Assembly (NCBI GenBank): GCA_015709315.1
Contig: JACCQI010000013.1
Span: 1 to 64,000, forward strand
DNA length: 64,000 bases
Direction: 5' to 3'
Source: Desulfovibrionaceae bacterium
GTDB lineage: Bacteria > Desulfobacterota > Desulfovibrionia > Desulfovibrionales > Desulfovibrionaceae
Each line of letters starts with the position of its first letter. The first letter of the stretch is position 1. The notes below the pieces were generated by a model. The model made no database searches and was not told the origin of the DNA. It saw nothing but the letters and a program-made list of their open reading frames with translations. Positions 9,250 through 17,256 of the stretch are shown in pieces. The position numbers and the translations under genes were made by a program.

Positions 9250-10359
9250 TTATCGGAACAGGTCCGTCAGGGTCTCGCCGAACGCCTCCAGCACCGGCTC
9301 CCGCACCAGGCTGACGCGGATCCAGTTCGGGAAGCGGAACCCCGTCATGGTGCGGACCAGGAACCCCCGGCGCAAAAGCTTGCGTTGCAGCAGGGTGTCC
9401 GAGATCGGCGTTTTGATCATGGTGTAATTGCCCTCGCCGATGATGTACGTGAAGCCGAGCGCGTCGCAGGTTTCCCGGATGATTTCGCGGCCTCGGCGCA
9501 CCATGGCCAGGGTTTCCCCGATGAACGGGGAACGGTCCAGCACAGCGGCCCGCGCGGCCATTTGGGCCATGGAGTTCACGGAATAGGCCACGTGCGTGCG
9601 CCGGATGATGTCCGTGACGTCTTCTCCGGCGCAGAGGTAGCCCACGCGCAGGGCGGCCAGGGCGTACATCTTGGAGAACGTCCTGAAGGTCACCAGGTTG
9701 GGATATTCGTCCTGCAGCCGGATGCAGTCCGGGTAGTCGGGCCGCTCCACGTATTCGAAATAGGCTTCGTCCGCCACCACGATGCACCGCCCGTCCACCG
9801 CGTCCAGGAAGCGGCGCATGGTCGCCTCGTCCCAGTAGGTTCCGGTGGGGTTGTTGGGGTTGCAGACGAAGATGAGCTTGGTCCGGTCGTCCACGGCGGC
9901 GAGCATGCCGTCCGGGTCGAAGCGCTGCTTGCGGTCGAGCGGGATCAGGCGCGGTTCCACGCCGGAGAATGCCGCCACCCATTCGTAGACGGCAAAGGTC
10001 TTGTCCGCGGTGACGATGTTGTCGCCCGGCTCACAGAACGCCTTGACCACGCTTGAAATCAGTTCGCACGAGCCGTTGCCCACCAGGAACCGCTCCCTGT
10101 CCGGGCCGAGCGTCGCGGACAGGGCCTCGCGCAGGTCCTGGCTGTCGCCGTGGGGGTAGATGGGCACGATGCCCGCCTCGATGTCGGCCAGCAGCTCGCG
10201 CACGGACGGGGCCGGGCCGAGCATGTTCTCGTTGTTGTTCAGCCGGTGGAGGTGGTCGAGGCCGTTGAGCCGCATCAGTTCGGCGTCGGGCGGGCTGGGC
10301 CGGTACGGATCGAAGAGCCGGATGTGCTCCGGGATGAGGGTATCAAGCTTCAGGGACAT
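9250..10359 (-). CDS. PLP-dependent class I/II aminotransferase, HisC-like
   Basis: The protein is 369 residues, a fold-type I PLP enzyme of the histidinol-phosphate aminotransferase / threonine-phosphate decarboxylase group. Visible landmarks are NNENMLGPAPS near the N-terminus, YPHGDSQDLREAL, the PLP-binding tract FVCNPNNPTGTYW, VVADEAYFEY, and the Schiff-base lysine in FSKMYALAALRVGY. The C-terminal WIRVSLVREP includes the substrate-carboxylate arginine. It overlaps the upstream gene by 17 bp, so translation is probably coupled. It is not among histidine genes, so a role in making a specialised amine or amino acid is more likely than HisC itself. The assignment to HisC family is firm; the reaction is inferred. 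Confidence 0.85.
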   Translation of the reverse strand: MSLKLDTLIPEHIRLFDPYRPSPPDAELMRLNGLDHLHRLNNNENMLGPAPSVRELLADIEAGIVPIYPHGDSQDLREALSATLGPDRERFLVGNGSCELISSVVKAFCEPGDNIVTADKTFAVYEWVAAFSGVEPRLIPLDRKQRFDPDGMLAAVDDRTKLIFVCNPNNPTGTYWDEATMRRFLDAVDGRCIVVADEAYFEYVERPDYPDCIRLQDEYPNLVTFRTFSKMYALAALRVGYLCAGEDVTDIIRRTHVAYSVNSMAQMAARAAVLDRSPFIGETLAMVRRGREIIRETCDALGFTYIIGEGNYTMIKTPISDTLLQRKLLRRGFLVRTMTGFRFPNWIRVSLVREPVLEAFGETLTDLFR

Positions 10360-11650
10360 GGCGGAAGATCAGGGTATCGGACTGCCCGCCGTGGGGCAGC
10401 AGGAGTTCGGGACGGAATCCGCACCGGCGCAGGTGGCCGCCCATGGCGGCGTGCCATCCCTTGGCCAGGTCGATTTCGAAGAAGATGTTCTTGTAGCCCG
10501 CCGCCGCGAGGGTGGATACGTGCCGGGCCAGGTTGTCGCCGATGTCAGCGCCGTTGAGTACCGGGTGGAGGAATACCTCGCTCAGGCCGGGGGAGAGGTG
10601 CGCGTCGATCACCGATCCGGGCGGCACGGCCTCGCCGAGGTCGCTTACCGGCCGCAGGTCGCGCATCATGTCCAGGGCGTCGTAGCGGTCGCGGAGAAAG
10701 TCCGAAAAGGCTTCGTGCGTCCAGACCGTGGCCCCGAAATCCTCCTGCAGCACCCGGCCCCAGACGGTGTGCATGACCGGGGCGGGTGAATCCTCCAGCA
10801 GGTACGGCAGCTCGGCCAGCGGCTCGAAGCCGTGGACGCCCAGCGGTTCGGTGGTCAGGTTGCTGAAGATGGTCCTGGCACGGGTCCGGCCCACGGTTTG
10901 CAGCAGGGCGGTGACCAACGCTTCGGCCACGGAGCCGTCCGTGGAAAAATCGTATGGCCCGAAGAATGTGACGCTCTGCTCGGAGCGCATCTGCCAGAAG
11001 ATGATGCCGCACAGGCGGCCTGCGGCGTCGCGGGCCTCCACGGCGAACAGTTCGCCGCCCCGGAGCATGTCCGCCGTCCGGCCCGGACTGGCGCACCATG
11101 CGGGCGCGACGTGCGCCGGGTACAGAGCGGCGATGGCGCTGCACGCCTCGAAAATCGCGGCCGCGTCGCCGCAAGCGGAAAGCACGGGCCGTCCCTGCAC
11201 CGGCATGCGCTGCGCCGGGAGCAACTCCGGCTCGGGATAGGCTTTGTCCACCCGCAGGGCGATCTCCATGCGCCTGCCGTCCAGCCCGATCCGAAATCCG
11301 TCGGTCATCCGCGAGGCCAGGAGCAGGGGCAGGGAGTCCCAGTCGCCGTCATCGCCGTCGGTTTTTGGGGCGGCGGCCAGGTTCATGGCTGAAAGATCGA
11401 CGCCCGCCGAGGCGAACGAGAACCCGATTTCCACGCCGGTGGCCATGGGCCGGATGGCGGCTTCGATCTCCCCGGCCTCGGCCGAGGCGAGAAACAGCAG
11501 CAGTTCCTCGGCACAGTGAACCAGGCGCAGGTTTTTGGCCGCGTCCAGGCCGAAGACGGTGCCCGCCTGCTCGGCGGCTGCCTGGACAAGCCCGGCCCAG
11601 GCGGTCTCGGCGGGAAGATGGAGACGAATGCACGGATCGGCGGCTTTCAC
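10343..11650 (-). CDS. Anti-sigma-like ATPase domain fused to acyltransferase-like domain
   Basis: The protein is about 435 residues. The first about 130 residues (IRLHLPAETAWAGLVQAAAE; LRLVHCAEELLLFLASAEAG) resemble the RsbW/SpoIIAB-type HATPase domain of anti-sigma kinases, although the N-box Asn is replaced by a CAEELL tract, so ATP binding is doubtful. The rest resembles a GNAT-type protein with VFLHPVLNGADIGDNLARH and AAGYKNIFFEIDLAKGWH near the end. I chose the GTG at 11650 because GAGAGG lies six bases upstream; a TTG at 11668 is possible. It is the first gene of the operon with the aminotransferase and GNAT. The domain reading comes from pattern recognition and is only moderately sure. 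Confidence 0.6.
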   Translation of the reverse strand: MKAADPCIRLHLPAETAWAGLVQAAAEQAGTVFGLDAAKNLRLVHCAEELLLFLASAEAGEIEAAIRPMATGVEIGFSFASAGVDLSAMNLAAAPKTDGDDGDWDSLPLLLASRMTDGFRIGLDGRRMEIALRVDKAYPEPELLPAQRMPVQGRPVLSACGDAAAIFEACSAIAALYPAHVAPAWCASPGRTADMLRGGELFAVEARDAAGRLCGIIFWQMRSEQSVTFFGPYDFSTDGSVAEALVTALLQTVGRTRARTIFSNLTTEPLGVHGFEPLAELPYLLEDSPAPVMHTVWGRVLQEDFGATVWTHEAFSDFLRDRYDALDMMRDLRPVSDLGEAVPPGSVIDAHLSPGLSEVFLHPVLNGADIGDNLARHVSTLAAAGYKNIFFEIDLAKGWHAAMGGHLRRCGFRPELLLPHGGQSDTLIFRHVPEA

Positions 11651-11796
11651 GAAAATCCTCTCTGGCAAAAAAGGTCAAAATACGGCGTCCTCGCCGAACG
11701 CCTTTACAAAAGTCCCGTCCAGGCGGTAATCGCAAGGTCGTCATCCTGCAACCGGACGCCCGCGAACCCTCGACTGGAACGGTAAACGCTGTAAGT

Positions 11797-12993
11797 ATGC
11801 TTCTTTTCGCACGAAATGACAAATCTTTGTTGACGCCGGAGTTTTGTCTTCTCATGGGCGTCTCCTTCCTGGCCTTCTGCAACATCTCCCTTTTCTACGG
11901 GCTGAACGACTATCTGCTGGGGCGCGGCGTGTCCTCGTTCTGGCGCGGGCTGCTGCTCGGGCTGGAGCCATGCACGGCCCTGGTGGTCAGGCCGTTCATC
12001 AGCCCCTTTCTCTCGGTCCGCAACAGCGTGTCCGTGGTCGCGGCCTCCCTGCTGATCCTGATGGGCGCGTTGTTGTCCTATTCCCTGGCCGACGCCCTCT
12101 GGAGCTTGGCCCTGGTGCGTATCGCCCACGGGCTGGGCTTCGTGCTGCTGGTGTCTTCGGCGGCGGTGCTGCTGGTGGCCTCCCTGCCGCCGGGCCGGAC
12201 CGGCCAGGGGTTCGGCGTCTTCGCCATAGCGAGCCTGCTGCCCTATGCCGTCCTGCCCCCGGTGGTGGAATGGCTCCTGCCTTTCGCGGGCAGTGAAACC
12301 AGGGTCTACGCCCTGTTCGCCCCGGCGCTGCTTTTGGCCCTGCCCGCGCTGCCGTACCTGCACCGGCGCGTGTGCGCCCTGAACCGCGACGGCATGGCGC
12401 AGAGCCGTCCCACCCTCGCCGACATCCGGGCCGACCTGCGCGCACCGGGCGTCGGGCGGCTGCTGGCGGCCAACGGCCTGTTGTTCACCGCCACCACCGT
12501 GGTGTTCTTTTTCATGAAGGCCCGGTTGGAGATGCTGGGCACGGTCAACGCGGGACTGTTCTTCAGCGTGTCCACGGCGGCCACTATCGGCGTGCGCGTG
12601 TTTTGCGGCAGGCTGCTGGACCGGCTGGACCGGTTCGCCATGCTGCTCGTGGTGCTTGCCGGGCTGTCGGCGGTCATCGCCCTTTTCAGCCTCGCGGGGG
12701 AGAGCGCGGCGTTCCTCGTCCTGGCCGGGGCCTACGGGGCGGCCATGGGGTTCGCCATTCCGCAACTGAACGCGGCCATGTTCGACATTTCCCCGGCGCA
12801 TCTGCGCGGGTTCAATACCAACATGATGCTTTTCACCATGGATGCGGGCTATGTCTTCGGGCCGCTTCTGGCCGGTGGGCTGCTGGCGGCCGGGGTGCCC
12901 ACCGAGCACCTGTTCGTCTGGTTCGCGGCCTGCCCGCTGCTGGGGGGCCTTCTGGCCCGGTCGGCACGGCCCGGCGCAAACCCGGAATCCTGA
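11797..12993 (+). CDS. MFS transporter
   Basis: The protein is 398 residues with twelve predicted membrane segments. The conserved loop-2/3 motif is replaced by RPFISPFLSVRNS, but the second half has a cleaner one (CGRLLDRLDRFA). It is transcribed divergently from the ATPase-like/aminotransferase/GNAT operon, sharing a 146-bp promoter region, so it is a candidate exporter or importer for whatever that operon makes or uses. The ATG at 11797 lacks a strong ribosome binding site; the long upstream in-frame extension to 11098 is antisense to the neighbouring gene and was rejected. Confidence 0.75.
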   Translation: MLLFARNDKSLLTPEFCLLMGVSFLAFCNISLFYGLNDYLLGRGVSSFWRGLLLGLEPCTALVVRPFISPFLSVRNSVSVVAASLLILMGALLSYSLADALWSLALVRIAHGLGFVLLVSSAAVLLVASLPPGRTGQGFGVFAIASLLPYAVLPPVVEWLLPFAGSETRVYALFAPALLLALPALPYLHRRVCALNRDGMAQSRPTLADIRADLRAPGVGRLLAANGLLFTATTVVFFFMKARLEMLGTVNAGLFFSVSTAATIGVRVFCGRLLDRLDRFAMLLVVLAGLSAVIALFSLAGESAAFLVLAGAYGAAMGFAIPQLNAAMFDISPAHLRGFNTNMMLFTMDAGYVFGPLLAGGLLAAGVPTEHLFVWFAACPLLGGLLARSARPGANPES

Positions 12994-13015
12994 TGCAATA
13001 ACGGCGGGCAACGCC

Positions 13016-13867
13016 TCAGCAAACGGCGGCGGGACCCGACCGCTCGGCCAGCCGGAGCAGGAGGTTCGCGGCCACCTGCCGCCGGTAGTCGGCGGAAGCG
13101 CGGACGTCGCTGATGGGCCGGACCGCGCGCATGACGCATTTTCCGGCATGGCGGAAGGTCTCGAGCGTGGGCGCGCGCCCTGTGAACAGGGCTTCAGCCT
13201 CGGGGCAGCGGATGATCGTCGGTCCCACGCTGCCCCAGGCCAGCCGTGCCTCGGCGATCACGCCCGCCTCGACCCGGAGCAGGGCCGCCATGCTGACCAC
13301 GGCGATGGCCATGGCCTTGCGTTTGCCCACCTTTTCGAAATGCTGGACGGCGCCGCCGTCGGGAACCGGCATGGTCACGGCCGTGAGCAATTCACCCGGA
13401 GCCAGGGCCGTTTTGCCCGGACCCGTGATGAATTCGGCGATGGGCATGCGCCGCGTTCCCTGGACCGACGCGATCTCCACTTCCGCGCCCAGGACGTGCA
13501 GGGGCGGCAGGGTGTCCGCCGCCGGGGAGGCCGTGCAGACGTTGCCGCCGAGGGTCGCCATGTTGCGGACGAGCGGGGACGCGAACACCTTGGCCGCGCC
13601 GGCAAGCAGGGGGAGCCGCTCCCGGATCAAGCCGCTTTCGAGAATGTCGGCCATGGGCGTGGCGGCGTTGATGCGGATGCGCCCGTCCAGCTCCTCGATG
13701 CCCGCAAGGCCCGCGACCTTTTCCAGGCAGACAAGGGTTTCCGGCATTGATGCACCGGCCCGTCGCTTCACCAGCAGATCGGTGCCTCCGGCCATGACCC
13801 GGGCGTCCGGGGCGGACCGCAGGGCGTCCTGGGCCGCTTCGACGGTGGCGGGAAACAGGACGTTCAT
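13016..13867 (-). CDS. Xanthine-dehydrogenase family, FAD-binding subunit
   Basis: The protein is 283 residues. It shows the PCMH-type FAD signatures of medium subunits: MAGGTDLLV near residue 26 and NMATLGGNVCTASPAADTLP near residue 105. The C-terminal CO-dehydrogenase flavoprotein domain follows. It passes electrons between the 2Fe-2S subunit and an external acceptor. Its ATG overlaps the stop of the 2Fe-2S gene by four bases (ATGA), which indicates translational coupling in the three-gene operon. Confidence 0.9.
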   Translation of the reverse strand: MNVLFPATVEAAQDALRSAPDARVMAGGTDLLVKRRAGASMPETLVCLEKVAGLAGIEELDGRIRINAATPMADILESGLIRERLPLLAGAAKVFASPLVRNMATLGGNVCTASPAADTLPPLHVLGAEVEIASVQGTRRMPIAEFITGPGKTALAPGELLTAVTMPVPDGGAVQHFEKVGKRKAMAIAVVSMAALLRVEAGVIAEARLAWGSVGPTIIRCPEAEALFTGRAPTLETFRHAGKCVMRAVRPISDVRASADYRRQVAANLLLRLAERSGPAAVC

Positions 13868-14343
13868 CGTTGCCCCCCGTTTTCCTCACGCAACCGCTTT
13901 GCCGCGTCCTCCACGGCGTCCACGATCTTGTGGTAGCCGGTGCAGCGGCACAGGTTGCCGGACAGGGCCTCGCGGATTTCCTCCCGCGTGGGATCGGGAT
14001 GGCTCTTCAGGAATTCGGCGGCGGTGACGGCCATGCCCGGCGTGCAGTAGCCGCATTGGACCCCGCCGAGATCGGCCAGGGCCTCCTGGACCGGGTGCGG
14101 TCCGTCCCCGGCCAGCCCTTGCGCCGTGGTCACGGTGCGGCCGTCGAGCTGGGCGGCCAGCATGAGGCAGGAAAGTCGGGTTTCGCCGTCCACCAGCACG
14201 GCGCAGGCCCCGCATTCGCCGGTGCCGCACCCCTCCTTGGGGGCGGTCACGCCGCAGTGTTCCCGCAGGAGGTCCACGGCGCGCATGCCGCCGTCCGCTT
14301 CCAGGGTTCGGGGTTGGCCGTCGAGCACAAAGGATATGATCAT
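13864..14343 (-). CDS. Xanthine-dehydrogenase family, 2Fe-2S subunit
   Basis: The protein is 159 residues. The N-terminal ferredoxin-like domain binds the first cluster through [10 protein letters not shown] and a later Cys (RLSCLML). The C-terminal domain binds the second through QCGYCTPGM and LCRCTGYH, the last being close to the molybdopterin. Length and motifs match the small subunits of xanthine, aldehyde and CO dehydrogenases. It has a four-base ATGA overlap with the large-subunit gene upstream. Confidence 0.94.
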   Translation of the reverse strand: MIISFVLDGQPRTLEADGGMRAVDLLREHCGVTAPKEGCGTGECGACAVLVDGETRLSCLMLAAQLDGRTVTTAQGLAGDGPHPVQEALADLGGVQCGYCTPGMAVTAAEFLKSHPDPTREEIREALSGNLCRCTGYHKIVDAVEDAAKRLREENGGQR

Positions 14344-16625
14344 AGGTTGCCTCCGCAGAGCGCGGTCAGGATTCGTTCCGGGGTGAAAGGGGCGCGGGTC
14401 ATGGGCAGGCCCATGCCGAACAGGGCCGAGGCCACGGCCGGGAGCGGGCCGTTCATGCCCACCTCACCGATGCCCTTCATGCCGTACGGGCCGGAAGGCT
14501 CTTCGGTGTTCACCGCGTGGGACTCGATGTCCGGCAGGTCCCCGGCTCCGGGGATGACGTAAGTGCTTAGGTCCGTGGTCAGCAGACGCCCGCCGTCGGC
14601 GGCGCAGTCCTCGAACAGGGCGTAGCCGAGGCCCTGGGCCACCGCGCCCTGCACCTGCTGCTCGAAATTCTGCGGGTTGATCACCCGGCCGCCGTCGGTA
14701 AAGGCCACATAGTCGGACACGGCGGCTCGGCCGGTGAGAGCGTCCACCTCCACGCGCGCCAGATGCGCGGCGTAGGGAAAGATGAGATGGGGGAAGCCGA
14801 GCTTGAAGCTCTCCCCGCCGTCCGGGACGTCGTGCGTCACGGGCATCATGGCCTCGCCGATGCAGACCCTGTCTTCGGCGTGGAGCATGCCCGCCAGCGC
14901 GGCCAGGGGCATCTCCCGCCCTGTGGCGGTGATGCGGACCGCGCCGGGGACCAGTTCCAGGGCGGAGGCGTCGTCCACCATGAGCACCATGGCCGCCCGG
15001 TGGACGAGCTTGTCGCGCATGGCCTCGCACGCCCGGATCAGCGCCTTGCCGTAGGTGTAGGTCGTGCGCCCCGCCGCGGACGAGCCGGAGGGGTGCGAGC
15101 GGTCCGTGTCGGGCTGGACCAGCTCCATGCCGGACTCGTCCTGGTTCAGGATGTCGCACGCCATCTGCACGAAGGTCGGGCTGTTGCCCTGGCCCATGTC
15201 GCTGACGCTGTTGTAGACCCGGAAACATCCCTCTCCGGTCAGCCGGATCTTGGCCACGGCCGCGTCCGCCAGCCCCCGGCCGTAGCCCATGCCGTTATGC
15301 ACGGCGGCAATGCCGACCCCGCGCCGGGTGAACGGCGGGGCCTTTCGCACCCATTCGTCGCGGGATCGCCACAGCGGGTGATCGCGCAGCCCGGCCAGGC
15401 ATTCCGCCATGCCGGTGGAAGCGGTCATGGCCACGCCCACGCCGTTGACGTCGCCGGGACGAAGGGCGTTTTTCAGCCGCAGCTCAAGGGGGTCCATGCC
15501 CAGCCCGGCGGCCAGCCGGTCCATCATGCCTTCGAAGGCGAAGCAGACTTGGGCCACGCCGAATCCCCGGAATGCTCCGGCCACGGGATTGTTGGTGTAT
15601 ATGCACCGGCCGTTGGCCTCCAGGTTTTCAACCCGGTACGGCCCGCCGGCATGTTCCAGGCCGAGGACCATGATTTCCACGCCCAGGTGGGCGTAGGCCC
15701 CTGTGTCGTAGTCCAGGTCGCAGACCAGGGCGCGCAGGGTCCCGTCCGAATCGGCCCCAAGGCGAAAATGCATCCGCGCCGCATGGCGCTTGTAGCCCGC
15801 CAGCATGCTTTCCTCGCGGCTCCACATCATTTTGACCGGGCGGCCCTCCGCGCGCATGGCGGCCAGGGCCAGGAGGCACTGGACCGTGACCCCGTCCTTG
15901 CCGCCGAATCCGCCGCCGAGATACGGGGCGGTGATGTGCAGCCGGTCCGGGGGCAGTCCCAGCGCCCGGCCGATCTCGAAACGGTCGCGGAACGGGGCCT
16001 GGGTGGAAACGGTTATGTGGATGACGCCGTTCTCATCCATGCGGGCCGTGCCGTTTTCCGTCTCCAGGAAGCAGGGCGCTTGCTGGGGGGTGTAAAAAGT
16101 GTCCTCCACCACCATGTCGCACCGGGCCAGGGCCGCCTGTGCATCGCCCTTGCGGAGCGTGGCCTGCTTGAGCACGTTGCCGGTGTCGAGGTCGTGGACG
16201 CGGGGCGCGTCCGGGGCCAGGGCCGCGTCAAGCCCGTCCACCACGGGGAGCGGTTCGATGTCGGGGGTGACGGCGCGCAGCGCATCGGCCAGGATTTCGC
16301 GCGTTTCGGCCACCACCAGGGCCACGGGGTCGCCCGCGTGGCGCACCTTGGTGTCGCACAGCACCGGCATGTCCCACTTGATGAAGCCCTGCCGGTTGTC
16401 GCCGGGCACGTCCCCGGCGGTCAGCACCGCCACGACGCCGGGCATGGCCTTGGCCCGCGCCGTGTCCACGCCGCGCAACAGTCCGTGGGGCACGCCCGCG
16501 CGCAGGGCACCCGCCCAGAGCATTCCCTCCGGGTAGTCATCGGAAGCGAAGCGTTCCTTTCCGCACGCCTTGTCCACGGCGTCGAAACGGCGGGAACGCG
16601 AGCCTATGGTCTGCACAGGTGACAT
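14340..16625 (-). CDS. Xanthine-dehydrogenase family, molybdopterin-binding subunit
   Basis: The protein is 761 residues, the catalytic subunit of a molybdenum hydroxylase. The N-terminal a/b hammerhead domain spans about residues 10-120, and the molybdopterin domain shows YLGGGFGGKDGVTVQ and AFRGFGVAQVCFAFE. The C-terminal tract PYGMKGIGEVGMNG carries the Gly-Glu pair where the active-site Glu is expected. The start at 16625 has GGGAGG five bases upstream; the frame extends further but without coding character. The substrate is unknown: purines, aldehydes and N-heterocycles are all possible. No XdhC/MocA-type maturation gene is adjacent. Confidence 0.92.
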   Translation of the reverse strand: MSPVQTIGSRSRRFDAVDKACGKERFASDDYPEGMLWAGALRAGVPHGLLRGVDTARAKAMPGVVAVLTAGDVPGDNRQGFIKWDMPVLCDTKVRHAGDPVALVVAETREILADALRAVTPDIEPLPVVDGLDAALAPDAPRVHDLDTGNVLKQATLRKGDAQAALARCDMVVEDTFYTPQQAPCFLETENGTARMDENGVIHITVSTQAPFRDRFEIGRALGLPPDRLHITAPYLGGGFGGKDGVTVQCLLALAAMRAEGRPVKMMWSREESMLAGYKRHAARMHFRLGADSDGTLRALVCDLDYDTGAYAHLGVEIMVLGLEHAGGPYRVENLEANGRCIYTNNPVAGAFRGFGVAQVCFAFEGMMDRLAAGLGMDPLELRLKNALRPGDVNGVGVAMTASTGMAECLAGLRDHPLWRSRDEWVRKAPPFTRRGVGIAAVHNGMGYGRGLADAAVAKIRLTGEGCFRVYNSVSDMGQGNSPTFVQMACDILNQDESGMELVQPDTDRSHPSGSSAAGRTTYTYGKALIRACEAMRDKLVHRAAMVLMVDDASALELVPGAVRITATGREMPLAALAGMLHAEDRVCIGEAMMPVTHDVPDGGESFKLGFPHLIFPYAAHLARVEVDALTGRAAVSDYVAFTDGGRVINPQNFEQQVQGAVAQGLGYALFEDCAADGGRLLTTDLSTYVIPGAGDLPDIESHAVNTEEPSGPYGMKGIGEVGMNGPLPAVASALFGMGLPMTRAPFTPERILTALCGGNL

Positions 16626-16763
16626 GGAACCTCCCGGTTTGATTGCCGAAAGGGTGATACACCCGGCATGAATTGTCAACGGCAACCGGAATTTTTCATG
16701 CCGGGTTTCCGGCCGGGAAGGCGGTACGGGAAAGAATATGAAATATGGTAATGGATAAAAGGA

Positions 16764-16792
16764 AAGGCCCTGCGCTCGCGGCGCAGGGCCTT
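16764..16792 (-). terminator. Terminator of tRNA-Glu (copy 1)
   Basis: AAGGCCCTGCGC pairs perfectly with GCGCAGGGCCTT around a five-base loop. The stem is followed on the minus strand by TTCCTTTTATCC. It begins ten bases after the tRNA 3' end. Confidence 0.85.
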
Positions 16793-16801
16793 GTGTGTCC
16801 T

Positions 16802-16879
16802 TGGCGTCCCCAAGGGGATTTGAACCCCTGTTAACGGCGTGAAAGGCCGCCGTCCTGGACCAGGCTAGACGATGGGGAC
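16802..16879 (-). tRNA. tRNA-Glu (anticodon UUC), copy 1
   Basis: This is a 78-nt cloverleaf including an encoded CCA. The acceptor GTCCCCA pairs fully with TGGGGAC. The anticodon loop CUUUCAC carries UUC, and the T-arm is GGGGTTCAAATCCCC. It has its own terminator. It serves as the intact reference for the second tRNA-Glu at 26.8 kb and for the broken copies at 37.4, 46.2 and 52.6 kb. Confidence 0.95.
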
Positions 16880-17189
16880 GCATTGGCGACGGTCGTTTCG
16901 GCCGGGGAGGCACCCGTGAGGCCGATCCGAACCATTCGGGGAATCCGGCTTTTTGCATAAAACCGTGGTCGGGGCAAGTTTTTTTCGCATCGGATGACCG
17001 GCCTGCACGGAGGCGGGGAGTTATGCACTTTTTTCACAAATGAAAATGCCGAATTTTCGGTAATCCTGAAATGAAGGCGAAAAATTTGTGAAATTCTGAA
17101 CGATATAAGGGCCTGGAGTTAAACGGGTTGTAAAAATAACAGCTTATGTTACGACTTGTAATTGGAACGTGGCGAATGTCCTGAAAAAA

Positions 17190-17209
17190 GCCCCCGGATA
17201 CCAGGGGGC
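17190..17209 (+). other. GC-rich hairpin in the leader of the chemoreceptor gene
   Basis: The interval 16880-17256 has no gene. It is AT-rich in its middle and contains one hairpin: GCCCCC pairs with GGGGGC, and an inner GG/CC pair brings the loop down to ATA with a bulged A. The hairpin ends 48 bp before the ATG at 17257. No riboswitch consensus is recognised around it. It may be an upstream terminator or a leader structure. Confidence 0.4.
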
Positions 17210-17256
17210 AACCGTATGAAATTCGAGATGTTATCCATTGTCGGGAGTGTGGTAAA

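Noticed and set aside
14763-16622. A 619-codon open frame on the plus strand
   Set aside because: It is antisense to the molybdopterin subunit, whose motifs are unmistakable.
17161-17256. Riboswitch in the leader of the Cache/PAS chemoreceptor
   Set aside because: Only a simple GC hairpin is visible; I could not match it to the c-di-GMP or another known riboswitch core.
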